A stretch of 64,000 nt of DNA from Candidatus Bariatricus faecipullorum (GTDB lineage: Bacteria; Bacillota; Clostridia; Lachnospirales; Lachnospiraceae). Under the pieces are notes generated by a model that ran no database searches, was not told the origin of the DNA, and saw only the letters and a list, made by a program, of their open reading frames with translations. A program made the translations under genes and the position numbers. Within the stretch, counting starts at the first letter, position 1; the number at the start of each line of letters is the position of its first letter. The stretch is from the NCBI GenBank assembly GCA_019118525.1, contig DWYV01000062.1, positions 1-64,000 on the forward strand, given 5' to 3'. Positions 1 to 8,417 of the stretch are shown here, one piece after another.

Positions 1-16
1 TGTGTATAAGAGACAG
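1..16. other. Residual Nextera/Tn5 mosaic-end adapter
   Basis: The first 16 bases, TGTGTATAAGAGACAG, are identical to the 3' end of the 19-base Tn5 mosaic end used in Nextera libraries. They sit exactly at the edge of the window, as expected when an adapter is left untrimmed at a contig end. This is a library artefact. Genomic sequence should be taken to begin at about base 17. Confidence 0.9.
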
Positions 17-130
17 GACCAGTTATTTTTAACTTGACTCCATTTTAGAGTAAATATATAATTAAGAAAATGACACTTGTCAGCTTTTTTCGATATTTTT
101 CACAAATAGAAGGAGGTATTTATAACTTTT

Positions 131-826
131 ATGTATAATGACACCAAAAAGGCACTGGCTATTATTTTCTCACGTACATACAATATGCGCAATCCCTGTG
201 AATCCCTCCGCGACTGCACATCCGAATATCACCTGATTAATTATCAGAAAGGCGAAACCATTATCTGTCAGAACGACCCGGTAAAATATACCTATTTTCT
301 GCTTTCGGGACGGGCCTGTGTTCTAAACCACATTTCCTTTGACAGTGACAATGTGGTAGATTTCCTGGAGCCCCTGGACGTGATGGGACTGGTAGAGTTT
401 CTGAACGGCATGAAGGCTTACACCGCTTATGTAGTGGCCAAAGAAAAGTCTGCCGTATTCCGGCTCCCTCTGAATGTTTTTGTCAAAATCATCCAGGAGG
501 ACGCCTCCCTATGCTATCAGACTCTTCTGTCAGTAGGAGAATCCCTGAAATCCAACATGGACCGCGCGGAAACCAATCAGCTTTTCCGCTCCCGGGATAT
601 CCTGGGGCATTATCTGTTTCTTCAGGCCCAGCGCAAACTCCCCTACGTCTGTCCCCTGACCCGGAAGTCACTGGCTGAAAATCTTCATATTAACCTGCGG
701 ACTCTTTACCGCCACCTGTCCTCTTTTGAAGAGACCGGATGCCTGGAACTCCGCCGTGGAAAAATCGTCATCGAAGGCGAACATTTCGAACGGCTCTCCG
801 AGCGGTACGGTGATGTCATCCTGTAA
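131..826 (+). CDS. Crp/Fnr-family transcriptional regulator
   Basis: A 231-residue protein with the CRP/FNR layout. The N-terminal beta-roll (roughly residues 30-125) includes the segment YQKGETIICQNDPVKYTYFL, which resembles a cyclic-nucleotide-binding-like effector domain. The C-terminal winged helix (roughly 150-225) includes LTRKSLAENLHINLRTLYRHL, cut here to its core, with the recognition-helix pattern. An AGGAGG lies at 111-116, about 14 bases before the ATG, which is longer than ideal, but no better start is visible. There is no FNR-like N-terminal cysteine cluster, so oxygen sensing through an Fe-S cluster is unlikely. The TudS-like gene follows after about 70 bases and may be a target. 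The effector is unknown. Confidence 0.85.
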   Translation: MYNDTKKALAIIFSRTYNMRNPCESLRDCTSEYHLINYQKGETIICQNDPVKYTYFLLSGRACVLNHISFDSDNVVDFLEPLDVMGLVEFLNGMKAYTAYVVAKEKSAVFRLPLNVFVKIIQEDASLCYQTLLSVGESLKSNMDRAETNQLFRSRDILGHYLFLQAQRKLPYVCPLTRKSLAENLHINLRTLYRHLSSFEETGCLELRRGKIVIEGEHFERLSERYGDVIL

Positions 827-831
827 GAATC

Positions 832-845
832 TCTTGAATTCAAGA
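832..845. promoter_or_regulatory. Perfect 14-bp palindrome between crp-like and tudS-like genes
   Basis: TCTTGAATTCAAGA is a perfect inverted repeat in the short gap before the TudS-like gene. Its TTGAA/TTCAA arms are reminiscent of Crp/Fnr half-sites but lack the usual 4-base spacer. It could be an operator for the upstream regulator or only a weak hairpin. The role is inferred from position alone. Confidence 0.3.
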
Positions 846-895
846 ATAAATTGTGTTAGAGTTGTCTGTAGATTTCAGAATTGGAGGGATGTTTT

Positions 896-1449
896 ATGAA
901 AAAAATTGCTTTTGTTTCTCACTGTATCCTCAATACAGCTTCCAAAGTGGTGCTGTACAACCAGGAGGAAATCCAGGCAGAAGAAGACCTGCGCCGAAAA
1001 TTTATGCACAAGGTTATCGACAGCGGAGTCCAGCTTATTCAGCTTCCCTGTCCGGAGTTTACCCTGTACGGACCGCGGCGCTGGGGCCATGTCAGCAATC
1101 AGTTTGACAATGTCTTTTTCCGTGACCACTGCCGGAAGATTCTGACGCCGGTTATTCAGCAGCTTAAAGAATATCTGGCAAACGAAGATATGTTTGAGGT
1201 AGTGGGCTTCATCGGGGTGGACGGAAGCCCGAGCTGCGGAGTGGATTACACCTGCTACGCCGACTGGTACGGCTCCTTCGACGGCCGCTCCGGTCTGGAC
1301 GAGACTCTGGCCTCCTGCCGCCTGGGCAAAGGCCCGGGCGTACTGATGGCCGTACTGAAGGAAATGCTGGAGGAAGAAGGCCTTTCCGAAAGGGTCAAAG
1401 TCACCTCCCTCTATGCGCCGGAACCGGAGAAATGTCTCCGTCTTCTGGA

Positions 1450-1453
<4 letters not shown>
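896..1453 (+). CDS. TudS-like (DUF523-related) putative desulfidase
   Basis: A 185-residue protein starting at ATG 896, chosen because GGAGGG (883-888) lies 7 bases upstream; an in-frame TTG at 881 overlaps that site. It has the three spaced cysteines expected for the DUF523/TudS desulfidase group: SHC at residue 10, CPE at 52 and SPSCG at 114. In characterised TudS three cysteines hold a [4Fe-4S] cluster used to remove sulfur from thiouracil. The true substrate here is unknown; thiolated nucleobases or other thio-compounds are possible. Its stop codon overlaps by two bases the stop of the convergent metY remnant. Confidence 0.75.
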
Positions 1454-1886
<433 letters not shown>

Positions 1887-1899
1887 CTATCATGTTAAA

Positions 1900-2137
1900 G
1901 GGCGCTACGCCCTGCGGCTACCGCCTGACCAGGCCCCCTGCCGGTTATACCGTGGGTGAGATTCTGACGCTGACGGAAGGGACTCTGGCCGTGGTGGCCT
2001 GCCTTCAGGAAGACGCTCCCCCCTGCGGCAGAAGAGAGGTCTGCCGCACCTATCCCATGTGGGAGCGTTTCGACCGGATGGTGCAGGATTTTTTCTACCA
2101 CATCACGCTGGAAGACCTGATAAAGAAACGGGATGAG
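1900..2137 (+). pseudogene. Rrf2-family (CymR/IscR-like) regulator remnant
   Basis: The + strand encodes the C-terminal half of an Rrf2 regulator: GYRLTRPPAGYTVGEILTLT, then EGTLAVVACL, CRTYPMWERFDRMVQDFF and ITLEDLIK. Just upstream, in a different frame at 1900-1917, is GRYALR, the signature of the extreme N-terminus of Rrf2 proteins. The start codon and the DNA-binding helix region between these pieces are missing; the junction reuses CGGCTACCG, fitting a microhomology deletion. The original stop is also gone and the frame runs into the terminator. Rrf2/CymR regulators commonly sit beside cysteine and methionine genes, so with the adjacent divergent metY remnant this was probably a regulator-target pair. 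Confidence 0.8.
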
Positions 2138-2162
2138 AACTGTCTGCTCTCATCCCGTTTTT
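2126..2162. terminator. Bidirectional rho-independent terminator
   Basis: A perfect 13-bp stem, AAACGGGATGAGA with TCTCATCCCGTTT, encloses a 9-base loop and is followed by a T run on the + strand, with a matching A run on the other side. It separates the Rrf2 remnant from the end of rbsK and can serve both. Confidence 0.85.
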
Positions 2163-2163
2163 C

Positions 2164-3066
2164 TCAGCTGATTTCGGATGCGTCCGGTACCGAGGACTGG
2201 GCCCCTTTGCGGGTCACCGCAATGGCAGACGCTTTCTGCCCGAAGGCGATGGCCTCCCGGACTTCCCATCCTCTCGCAAGGCCCAGGGCAAAGGCCGCTG
2301 TAAAGCAGTCTCCCGCCGCGGTCGTATCTACCGCTTTTACCTTTTCCGCCGGAAAAAATTCTTCGGTGTCCCGGTTTACCAGCAGGCAGCCATCGCCGCC
2401 CAGCGTCACCAGCACGTTTTCCACACCTTTTTCCAGCATTTCCTTCGCGCCCCGGCAGAGTTCTTCCCTGGTGGCGGCTTCTTTTCCCGTCAGAATGGCC
2501 AGCTCCGTCTCGTTTGGCTTGATATAGGAGATTCCCTTCCAGAATTCCTCCGGTACATCCGTCCTGGCCGGCGCCGGGTCCACGATAACCGTCTTTCCCA
2601 GTTCCACCGCCCGCTCTTTTACATACTGCACCGTCTCCAGCGGAATCTCAAACTGCAGAAGGACGATATCCGCCTCCTCAAGGAACGCAGTCCACTGTCC
2701 GGCCATAGCCGGTGTGACCTCCCCGTTCGTGCCGGCAATGATGATGATGGAGTTTTCTCCGCTCTCGTCCACGGTAATGTAGGCCTGGCCGGTAGGCACG
2801 CCGGACAGCACTTCCACCGGTTCTGTGCTGACTCCCACTTTTTCCAGATTTTCCCGCAGGGCCTGGCCGAAGCTGTCATCTCCCACGGCTCCCGCCATGG
2901 TCACCCGGCCTCCCAGCTTTCCGGCGGCATAAGCCTGGTTGGCTCCTTTTCCCCCGGGAACCAGCCGGATACTCTTCCCGGAAAGGGTCTCCCCGGGTTT
3001 TGGCATATGGGGAACCTCGATGGTCGTGTCCATATTCAGGCTCCCGACTACAAGTATTTTTTTCAT
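2164..3066 (-). CDS. rbsK: Ribokinase (PfkB family)
   Basis: A 300-residue sugar kinase that phosphorylates D-ribose to ribose 5-phosphate with ATP. It starts with MKKILVVGSLNMDTTIEV and carries the PfkB signature GGKGANQA near residue 42 and the C-terminal anion-hole and catalytic-base motif DTTAAGD. The start at 3066 is preceded by AAAGGAGGAGAC, an excellent ribosome binding site; an upstream in-frame extension lacks one. It is monocistronic here, with no ribose transporter beside it. The nearby rpiB at 38852 could act in the same pentose phosphate route. Related PfkB kinases such as deoxyribokinase cannot be fully excluded. Confidence 0.9.
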   Translation of the reverse strand: MKKILVVGSLNMDTTIEVPHMPKPGETLSGKSIRLVPGGKGANQAYAAGKLGGRVTMAGAVGDDSFGQALRENLEKVGVSTEPVEVLSGVPTGQAYITVDESGENSIIIIAGTNGEVTPAMAGQWTAFLEEADIVLLQFEIPLETVQYVKERAVELGKTVIVDPAPARTDVPEEFWKGISYIKPNETELAILTGKEAATREELCRGAKEMLEKGVENVLVTLGGDGCLLVNRDTEEFFPAEKVKAVDTTAAGDCFTAAFALGLARGWEVREAIAFGQKASAIAVTRKGAQSSVPDASEIS

Positions 3067-3220
3067 GTCTCCTCCTTTTTTTGTGTTTCCTTTCTTCGGA
3101 TTTACTTTTATCATACCACATTTGGAACACTGTCAAAATGTCACCTGTCATTTTCCGGACCGGTAGAGTTACTATTCTCAGCCACTCCACCTGCATGTGC
3201 GGCAAAAAAAGGAAAATATC

Positions 3221-3249
3221 TTGGAGTCCGATTCTGTTTATGCTATAAT
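3221..3249 (+). promoter_or_regulatory. Sigma-A-like promoter for the M24 peptidase gene
   Basis: TTGGAG (3221-3226) and TATAAT (3244-3249) are separated by 17 bases. A TG dinucleotide one base before the -10 box makes it an extended -10. It lies 54 bases before the ATG of the peptidase gene. Confidence 0.75.
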
Positions 3250-3303
3250 GGCTTTAGCACAAATGCACACTTATCGTGTCATTGAGAAAGGAGCATAACA
3301 CAA

Positions 3304-4380
3304 ATGAACAACGACAGAATTGCACGCGTACTGAAAAAAATGGAGGAGAAAGGTATCACACAGCTAATCGTGTCCGACCCCTTAAGCATTCGCTTCTTAA
3401 CCGGAATCATGGTAAATCCGGGTGAGAGATTATACGCCCTGATTCTGAGAACCAGCGGAAAACACACCATGCTGCTGAACTACCTGTATTTCGTAAAGGA
3501 TACCGGTTTTGAAGAAGTATGGTTCTCCGATATGGAAGACCAGATTTCCATTATCGCCGAGAACATCGACCCGGACCAGACACTGGGTATCGACAAGACC
3601 TGGCCGGCACGTTTCCTGATTCCGCTTCAGGAAAAACTTCCGCAGTTAAAGACAGTATGGGGATCTGACTGTGTGGATGGCGTTCGTGCAGTAAAGAACG
3701 AAGAAGAGATTGCCATTATGAAAAAGGCATCCGAAATCAACGACGCTGTTATGGAACGGGTTGCTGATTACATCAAAGAAGGCATGACCGAAAAGCAGGT
3801 TGCCGACTTTATCGATTCCGAATACCTGAAAGAAGGCGCAAGCGGAACCAGCTTTGATACTATCGTGTGCTTCGGCCCCAACGCTGCTGACCAGCACCAT
3901 GAGCCCAGCGACACCAGAACCCTGAAAGCAGGCGAGTGTGTTCTGATTGACATGGGCTGTGTATGGCAGGGCTACTGCTCTGACATGACCAGAACCTTCT
4001 ACTGCAAATCCGCAGATGAAGAGCAGACCGAAATCCACGACATCGTACGGGAAGCAGTACTGCGTGCAGAATCTGTAATCAAACCGGGCGCCCGCTTCTG
4101 TGATATTGATGCTCAGGCAAGAGATTACATCGACGAAAAAGGCTACAGCGAATACTGGAAGATTCGTCTGGGTCACTTCATCGGCCAGGAAGACCATGAA
4201 TACGGAGACGTCAGCCCTATCAACACAAATGTGGCTGAACCGGGCATGATTTTCTCCATTGAACCGGGTATCTACATCGAAGGCAAATACGGCGTCCGGA
4301 TTGAGGACCTGGTACTGGTGACCGAAGACGGCCATGAACTGCTGAATAAAGTTGAAAAGAAATGGCGTATTGTCGGCTAA
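3304..4380 (+). CDS. M24-family metallopeptidase (Xaa-Pro aminopeptidase type)
   Basis: A 358-residue cytoplasmic protein with a creatinase-like N-terminal domain (about 1-125) and a pita-bread M24 catalytic domain (about 130-355). All five metal ligands of the family are visible: D216 and D227 in DMGCVWQGYCSDMTR, H291 in LGHFIGQED, E320 in FSIEPGIYIEG and E334 in VRIEDLV. It probably removes N-terminal residues ahead of proline from peptides, feeding amino acid use. AAGGAG at 3288-3293 supports the start. It has its own promoter and a terminator at 4421-4452, so it is a single-gene unit. Confidence 0.9.
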   Translation: MNNDRIARVLKKMEEKGITQLIVSDPLSIRFLTGIMVNPGERLYALILRTSGKHTMLLNYLYFVKDTGFEEVWFSDMEDQISIIAENIDPDQTLGIDKTWPARFLIPLQEKLPQLKTVWGSDCVDGVRAVKNEEEIAIMKKASEINDAVMERVADYIKEGMTEKQVADFIDSEYLKEGASGTSFDTIVCFGPNAADQHHEPSDTRTLKAGECVLIDMGCVWQGYCSDMTRTFYCKSADEEQTEIHDIVREAVLRAESVIKPGARFCDIDAQARDYIDEKGYSEYWKIRLGHFIGQEDHEYGDVSPINTNVAEPGMIFSIEPGIYIEGKYGVRIEDLVLVTEDGHELLNKVEKKWRIVG

Positions 4381-4420
4381 TCCATGAAGACCGGGTGTCT
4401 CAAAACGGCACTTGTCAAAG

Positions 4421-4452
4421 AGGGCTGTGCAGTAAAATGTGCAGCCCTTTTT
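4421..4452 (+). terminator. Rho-independent terminator after the M24 peptidase gene
   Basis: AGGGCTGTGCA pairs with TGTGCAGCCCT (two G-U pairs) around a six-base loop, GTAAAA, followed by five Ts. It lies 40 bases after the peptidase stop codon. Confidence 0.75.
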
Positions 4453-4515
4453 CCATCTCATTCTTAAATCACTTTGGATTTCCGACAATTTTGTTTCAAA
4501 GGAGTGTGACACAGT

Positions 4516-5256
4516 ATGAATTTTATACCCGGATTCAGGGGACAGACCGTGCTTTTTGACCTGGACGGCACCCTGCTGCCCATGGATATGAACGAATTTG
4601 AAAAGGAATATTTTTCCGGTCTCTGCCGCCGGATGGCCTCCCGGGCAAAACCGGAGGAGATGTATCAGTACATCTGGGGCGGCACCAGAGCCATGGTGGA
4701 AAACGACGGACAGAAGACGAACCGGGAAGTATTCCGGGACTACCTCAATGAAAATACGCCCCTGAACTACGATGTATGCGAGCCGGAATTTCTGGATTTT
4801 TATCAGAATGATTTTCAGAGCTGTGTCAGAATCTGCCACATTACGGACCTGAGTAAAAAGATTGTAGCCGCTCTCCGCGGAAAGGGTTACACCGTGGCCA
4901 TCGCCACAAATCCCATTTTCCCCCAGGTGGCCACATATTCCCGCCTTCGCTGGCTGGATATGGACCCGGAAAGCTTTCCTCTGGTGACCACCTTTGAAAA
5001 TTCCCATTTCGCGAAGCCGAATCCCTCCTACTATAAGGAAGTCTGCGAAAAGCTGGGCGTGCGTCCCGAAGACTGCGTTATGGTGGGAAACGACGTGGTG
5101 GAGGACGGCGTTGCCGCCAGTCTCGGCATGCGGGTCATACTGATTGAAGATTTCCTGCTTCACAGGGAAAAACTCTCCGGACAGTCTTTTGAGACGGGCA
5201 GTCTGGCGGCGTTCTATGAGTGGGTGCAGGCACTGCCGGAATGCAGGGGAAATTGA
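4516..5256 (+). CDS. HAD-superfamily hydrolase
   Basis: A 246-residue HAD phosphatase-like protein. Motif I is FDLDGTLLPMD, with nucleophile D15 and acid/base D17. Motif II is AIATNPIFP and the C-terminal Mg-binding motif is MVGNDVVEDGVAA. The region between residues 25 and 100 is a helical cap. AAAGGAG is placed 12 bases before the ATG. The substrate cannot be told from sequence; many relatives hydrolyse small phosphate esters. Its 3' end overlaps by 43 bases the 3' end of the convergent P-loop kinase gene at 5214. Confidence 0.85.
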   Translation: MNFIPGFRGQTVLFDLDGTLLPMDMNEFEKEYFSGLCRRMASRAKPEEMYQYIWGGTRAMVENDGQKTNREVFRDYLNENTPLNYDVCEPEFLDFYQNDFQSCVRICHITDLSKKIVAALRGKGYTVAIATNPIFPQVATYSRLRWLDMDPESFPLVTTFENSHFAKPNPSYYKEVCEKLGVRPEDCVMVGNDVVEDGVAASLGMRVILIEDFLLHREKLSGQSFETGSLAAFYEWVQALPECRGN

Positions 5257-5741
5257 GAAATTTCCTCTGCGATTTCCGCCGGGCTTTTCCCGTCCGTCCG
5301 GATTTTTATCGTATTCAGTCTGTCATATCCGGAAATTCTTGCCACACTTCTTTCCACAACATCCGCAGACCTTATGCCTGCGGCAACGTCTTTTGTAAGC
5401 CGTCGCCGCAGTTCTGTTTCACTGCAAAGAAGGGAAAACACCTGCACAGAACAGTCTGATTTATCAAGGCTTTCCAAAACCGCATCAATGATTCCCTGCT
5501 CATGCAGTACCCAGCAGAAAACAATATTCTGGTATGCTGAACAGTGTATGAACTGGTTGAGAAGAAAGCAGATATTCTGCAGAACCATCTGCTTCGTTTC
5601 CTCTGTTACCTGAAACGGATGCGCGTCCCAGCACCAGTCTCCGTCCAGAAAAACGCTGTTGTCCAGTTTTTCTTTCAGAATCCGGGAAACGGCTGTCTTC
5701 CCGCTTCCCATCGTCCCGCCAATGATATATATGTGTTTCAT
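5214..5741 (-). CDS. P-loop nucleoside/adenylyl kinase-like ATPase
   Basis: A 175-residue protein starting MKHIYIIGGTMGSGKTAVSR, cut to 20 here, with a Walker A GGTMGSGKT at residues 8-16. A DGDWCWDAHPF segment around residue 33 resembles the acceptor site of small-molecule kinases, and an arginine-rich lid (ELRRRL) lies near residue 115. Close relatives are annotated only as AAA-family or shikimate-kinase-like ATPases. The start at 5741 follows a weak GAGG site; a TTG at 5756 is in frame but overlaps it. The substrate is not recognisable. It converges on the HAD gene with a 43-base overlap. Confidence 0.65.
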   Translation of the reverse strand: MKHIYIIGGTMGSGKTAVSRILKEKLDNSVFLDGDWCWDAHPFQVTEETKQMVLQNICFLLNQFIHCSAYQNIVFCWVLHEQGIIDAVLESLDKSDCSVQVFSLLCSETELRRRLTKDVAAGIRSADVVERSVARISGYDRLNTIKIRTDGKSPAEIAEEISQFPLHSGSACTHS

Positions 5742-5822
5742 TTTGCTTTTCCTCAAAGTTTAACCCGCACAGATACCGCCGTGCGGGCTAAATCCTCTCA
5801 TCCGGTCTTTCATACCGTCTGG

Positions 5823-6215
5823 CTAGTTCTGTTTTTTGCGTCTAAGCAGGGTGGTAACCAGAATACCGGACGCAGACAGGACCGACAAGGCCGACCACAC
5901 AAAAATATTCGTATCATCGCCGGTCTTTACTGCGGTCTGCCGGTTTTTATTTTCTGCTGATTTGTCTGTTTTTTGACTGTCCTTATTCTCTTCCTGCGTT
6001 ACCTCCTCAGGATTTTCTGACGGAGAGGCAGAAACAACTTCCAGACTGTTTTCATCTGGAAAACACATCTCTGATTTATCGGCAAACTTCTCTATGGTAT
6101 AACTCCATATTCCATTTGCGCAGCCCGGTATCATTTTCCCAAACAAGGGAAACGGCTGATTTGGAATATTGATATCCTCCTTGTGCTCTCTGTCAATTAC
6201 CCGGATTTCAATCAT
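5823..6215 (-). CDS. Chimeric ORF: acetyltransferase-like N-terminus joined to a cell-surface anchor tail
   Basis: A 130-residue ORF with an intact start: ATG 6215, GGAGG 7 bases upstream. Residues 1 to about 55 (KEDINIPNQPFPLFGKMIP ... SEMCFPDEN) resemble the N-terminus of GNAT acetyltransferases of the streptothricin-acetyltransferase type. From about residue 56 it changes to a low-complexity Glu/Lys/Asn/Ser spacer and then VKTGDD, a hydrophobic segment (FVWSALSVLSASGILVTTLL) and an RRKK tail, which is a Gram-positive wall-anchor end with an atypical sortase-like motif. There is no signal peptide, so the tail cannot be exported normally. The simplest reading is an in-frame deletion fusion of two neighbouring genes, probably non-functional. 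Confidence 0.65.
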   Translation of the reverse strand: MIEIRVIDREHKEDINIPNQPFPLFGKMIPGCANGIWSYTIEKFADKSEMCFPDENSLEVVSASPSENPEEVTQEENKDSQKTDKSAENKNRQTAVKTGDDTNIFVWSALSVLSASGILVTTLLRRKKQN

Positions 6216-6242
6216 CAGTCTGCCTCCGCAGTTCATTCGCTT

Positions 6243-6404
6243 TTACGGTGTTATTACCGGTTTTCCTTCTTTGTCAAGCAGGGGCGTAAATCCTGCCGCA
6301 TTTCCGTTTCTGTGGAATACATAGTTTACACCGGTTTCCGTATCCACCCAGATTTCAACCACATCAATCGCACCCTGCTGATAAGTTTTCTTAAAACGTT
6401 CCAT
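6243..6404 (-). CDS. DUF6440-like small protein
   Basis: A 53-residue protein, MERFKKTYQQGAIDVVEIWV at its start and PLLDKEGKPVITP at its end. It matches my recollection of the small conserved DUF6440 family (a short beta-rich protein with DTETGVNY in the middle). GGGAGG lies 8 bases before ATG 6404, so it is very likely translated. No function is known to me. It precedes the chimeric ORF on the same strand by 27 bases. Confidence 0.7.
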   Translation of the reverse strand: MERFKKTYQQGAIDVVEIWVDTETGVNYVFHRNGNAAGFTPLLDKEGKPVITP

Positions 6405-6469
6405 AATTAGTCCTCCCAAAACAGTATTCATTATAAGGAGATTATACTACGGCCAGCGGTTTGCCACAA

Positions 6470-6949
6470 TTAGTTTTTCATTACAAAAGACTTATTGTCG
6501 ACTGCCCGCATGGTTGCCAGTATTCCGTCAAGATGGTCATATTCATGCTGGATAAGTTCAGACATATCATCTTCCATATGCATTTCCCGCTCATTCCAGT
6601 ACTCGTCCCTGTATCGCAGGATACACCGGCGGTAACGTTTCACTCTTACAAGCAGATTGGGAAACGACATACAGTCATCCAAAAGCTCCATTTTTTCATC
6701 ATCGGTAAATTCCAGACGGGGGTTGATGATTATATACGGCTTATCCGTTAAAATACAGATTACTCTCTTCCGGACGTCTATCTGCGGTGCCGCGATTGCA
6801 CGTCCAAATCCGTAATCTCTCCGGATTCCTTTAATACAGTCGAACATATCTTCAAAAATAGGCCGCAGTTCTTCCAGTTCCTCACGTTTCACCTCTTCTG
6901 AAACTTCATACAGTCGCGGGTCACCCAGTAATAATATCTTGCGTTCCAT
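6470..6949 (-). CDS. Divergent peptide deformylase-like protein
   Basis: A 159-residue protein of the polypeptide deformylase fold. The metal ligands are present: C93 in DDCMSFPN (usually EGCLS) and H135/H139 with catalytic E136 in HEYDHLDG. Motif I reads GFGRAIAAPQ in place of the usual GxGLAAxQ, with one extra residue. Start 6949 is chosen for AGGAG 10 bases upstream; the longer in-frame form lacks a site. Deformylases remove the formyl group from nascent proteins using Fe or Zn. The altered motifs I and II suggest an accessory paralogue and not the main housekeeping enzyme, but activity cannot be judged from sequence. Confidence 0.75.
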   Translation of the reverse strand: MERKILLLGDPRLYEVSEEVKREELEELRPIFEDMFDCIKGIRRDYGFGRAIAAPQIDVRKRVICILTDKPYIIINPRLEFTDDEKMELLDDCMSFPNLLVRVKRYRRCILRYRDEYWNEREMHMEDDMSELIQHEYDHLDGILATMRAVDNKSFVMKN

Positions 6950-7034
6950 ATCTACGCTACTCCTTTTTGTGCGAAAGTACATTTTTTAGTAATATGAAAG
7001 CTTTTATATTCATCTAATATACAGTAGCATATTA

Positions 7035-8255
7035 TCAATATTTCAGCAGCCAGTCCGGAAGATACTCTACCTTTATTCCGTTATAATTTCCAAGTGTCAG
7101 ACGGCTCATTGTCAAAATCTTCTTTTCATAATTATCCCGGATATTCTCAAGCGGTCTGATTTCACGGTCAAAGGTTGTCTGTGCGGTCATATCTGCCGTT
7201 ACCTGAAAATACTGATATACGCCCTGTCTTTCTGCAACAAAATCCACTTCTGTGTTTCCCATCCTGCCGATGGTTACTTTATACCCGCGGCGCAGCAGTT
7301 CAAAAAAAACGATATTCTCAAGAGAGAAACCGAGGTCATAATTTTTTCTGGGAAGAATATAATTGCGAAGTCCCAAATCCACAATATACATTTTCCGGTT
7401 CGCCTTCAGAAGCTGCTTTCCGACAATATCGAATCGCTCTGCCGGATAAAAGATAAAAGATTCCGTTAAAGCTTCCACATAATCTCCTACCGTATTCGGA
7501 GAAATTTTTCTTCCGTTTGAAATCAGGTAATCTGTGATACTTCTGACAGATACCGGATTTCCTATCACACTGGCAAGATACCTGGCAATCGTCTTTAAAA
7601 GTGCGATATCTGTAATCTTTCGTTTGGATGGACTGCTTTCCTTCCGCGCCTGTCTGTCCTCAATGTCCTTTACGATAACCGTGTTATATATACCTTCTAA
7701 ATAGGTGCTTACCTTTTCATCAGTACGATTCATGGCGCCAACATACGGCATACCGCCGTTTCTTAAATACTCAGGAAATCCCTGTTCCGGCTCTAAGCCA
7801 GTCATCAGAAGGAACTCCTGAAAAGACAGCGGAAGCATTTTGATTTCCACATACCTTCCTGTCAAAAGCGTTGCCAAATCGCCGGACAGCATATATGCAT
7901 TGGAACCTGTAATATACAAGTCCACATTGGGCTTTACATATAAACTGTCTACAACCTTTTCAAAAGAGGCGACTTTCTGAATCTCGTCAAGAAATATATA
8001 GGTAGTCTTCCCGTTTATCAAACGCTCCTTGAGATACTGATACAGCTTTTTATAATCCAGCAGCTCTTCGTATTCCAGTTCCTCAAAATTAACGGAAACG
8101 ATTTGTTCCTCTGCCACCCCGTTTTCTTTCAGCCATTGCTGAAACTGAAGCAAAAGAGTAGACTTTCCACAGCGACGGATACCTGTGACCACTTTGATTA
8201 CCTGTTCCTCTTTCCAGTCAATTAACCGGTCTAAGTATTCTTTCCGTTGTACCAA
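7035..8255 (-). CDS. AAA ATPase of the DUF4143 (AAA_14) type
   Basis: A 406-residue protein with a Walker A, GIRRCGKST (about 25-33), and a Walker B, TYIFLDEIQ (about 97-105). ITGSNAYMLSGDLAT follows as a sensor-like segment, and a C-terminal DUF4143 domain (about 200-390) ends with TEVDFVAER, a restriction-enzyme-like DxxxE/K-type motif common in this family. GGAGG sits 8 bases before TTG 8255, which is therefore taken as the start. These ATPases are abundant in Bacteroidetes and Clostridia accessory regions and have no settled function. It has its own promoter and lies beside the AbiE remnants, a typical variable-region setting. Confidence 0.85.
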   Translation of the reverse strand: MVQRKEYLDRLIDWKEEQVIKVVTGIRRCGKSTLLLQFQQWLKENGVAEEQIVSVNFEELEYEELLDYKKLYQYLKERLINGKTTYIFLDEIQKVASFEKVVDSLYVKPNVDLYITGSNAYMLSGDLATLLTGRYVEIKMLPLSFQEFLLMTGLEPEQGFPEYLRNGGMPYVGAMNRTDEKVSTYLEGIYNTVIVKDIEDRQARKESSPSKRKITDIALLKTIARYLASVIGNPVSVRSITDYLISNGRKISPNTVGDYVEALTESFIFYPAERFDIVGKQLLKANRKMYIVDLGLRNYILPRKNYDLGFSLENIVFFELLRRGYKVTIGRMGNTEVDFVAERQGVYQYFQVTADMTAQTTFDREIRPLENIRDNYEKKILTMSRLTLGNYNGIKVEYLPDWLLKY

Positions 8256-8283
8256 CAAAATCACCTCCAATTTTAGTGTACCT

Positions 8284-8312
8284 ATTTTAGCACAGAATAT
8301 CCAAACCGTCAA
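8284..8312 (-). promoter_or_regulatory. Sigma-A-like promoter for the DUF4143 ATPase gene
   Basis: Read leftwards, TTGACG (8312-8307) and TAAAAT (8289-8284) are spaced by 17 bases, with TG one base before the -10 box. It lies about 29 bases from the proposed TTG start. Confidence 0.7.
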
Positions 8313-8417
8313 TTTTTGTTCCCATTTCGGAATATTTTTCTTATATCTTTTGTTTTTGTTCCCTTCACTTCTCCATAAAAAAGGCTTATTTCACAAGATG
8401 CTAAGTTGATTTTTTAT

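Noticed and set aside
3646-5163. A 505-codon open frame on the minus strand
   Set aside because: It lies antisense to the M24 peptidase and HAD genes, both with full sets of catalytic motifs and ribosome binding sites. Its product has no recognisable domain and a His/Phe/Gly-rich composition typical of antisense reads of GC-rich genes.
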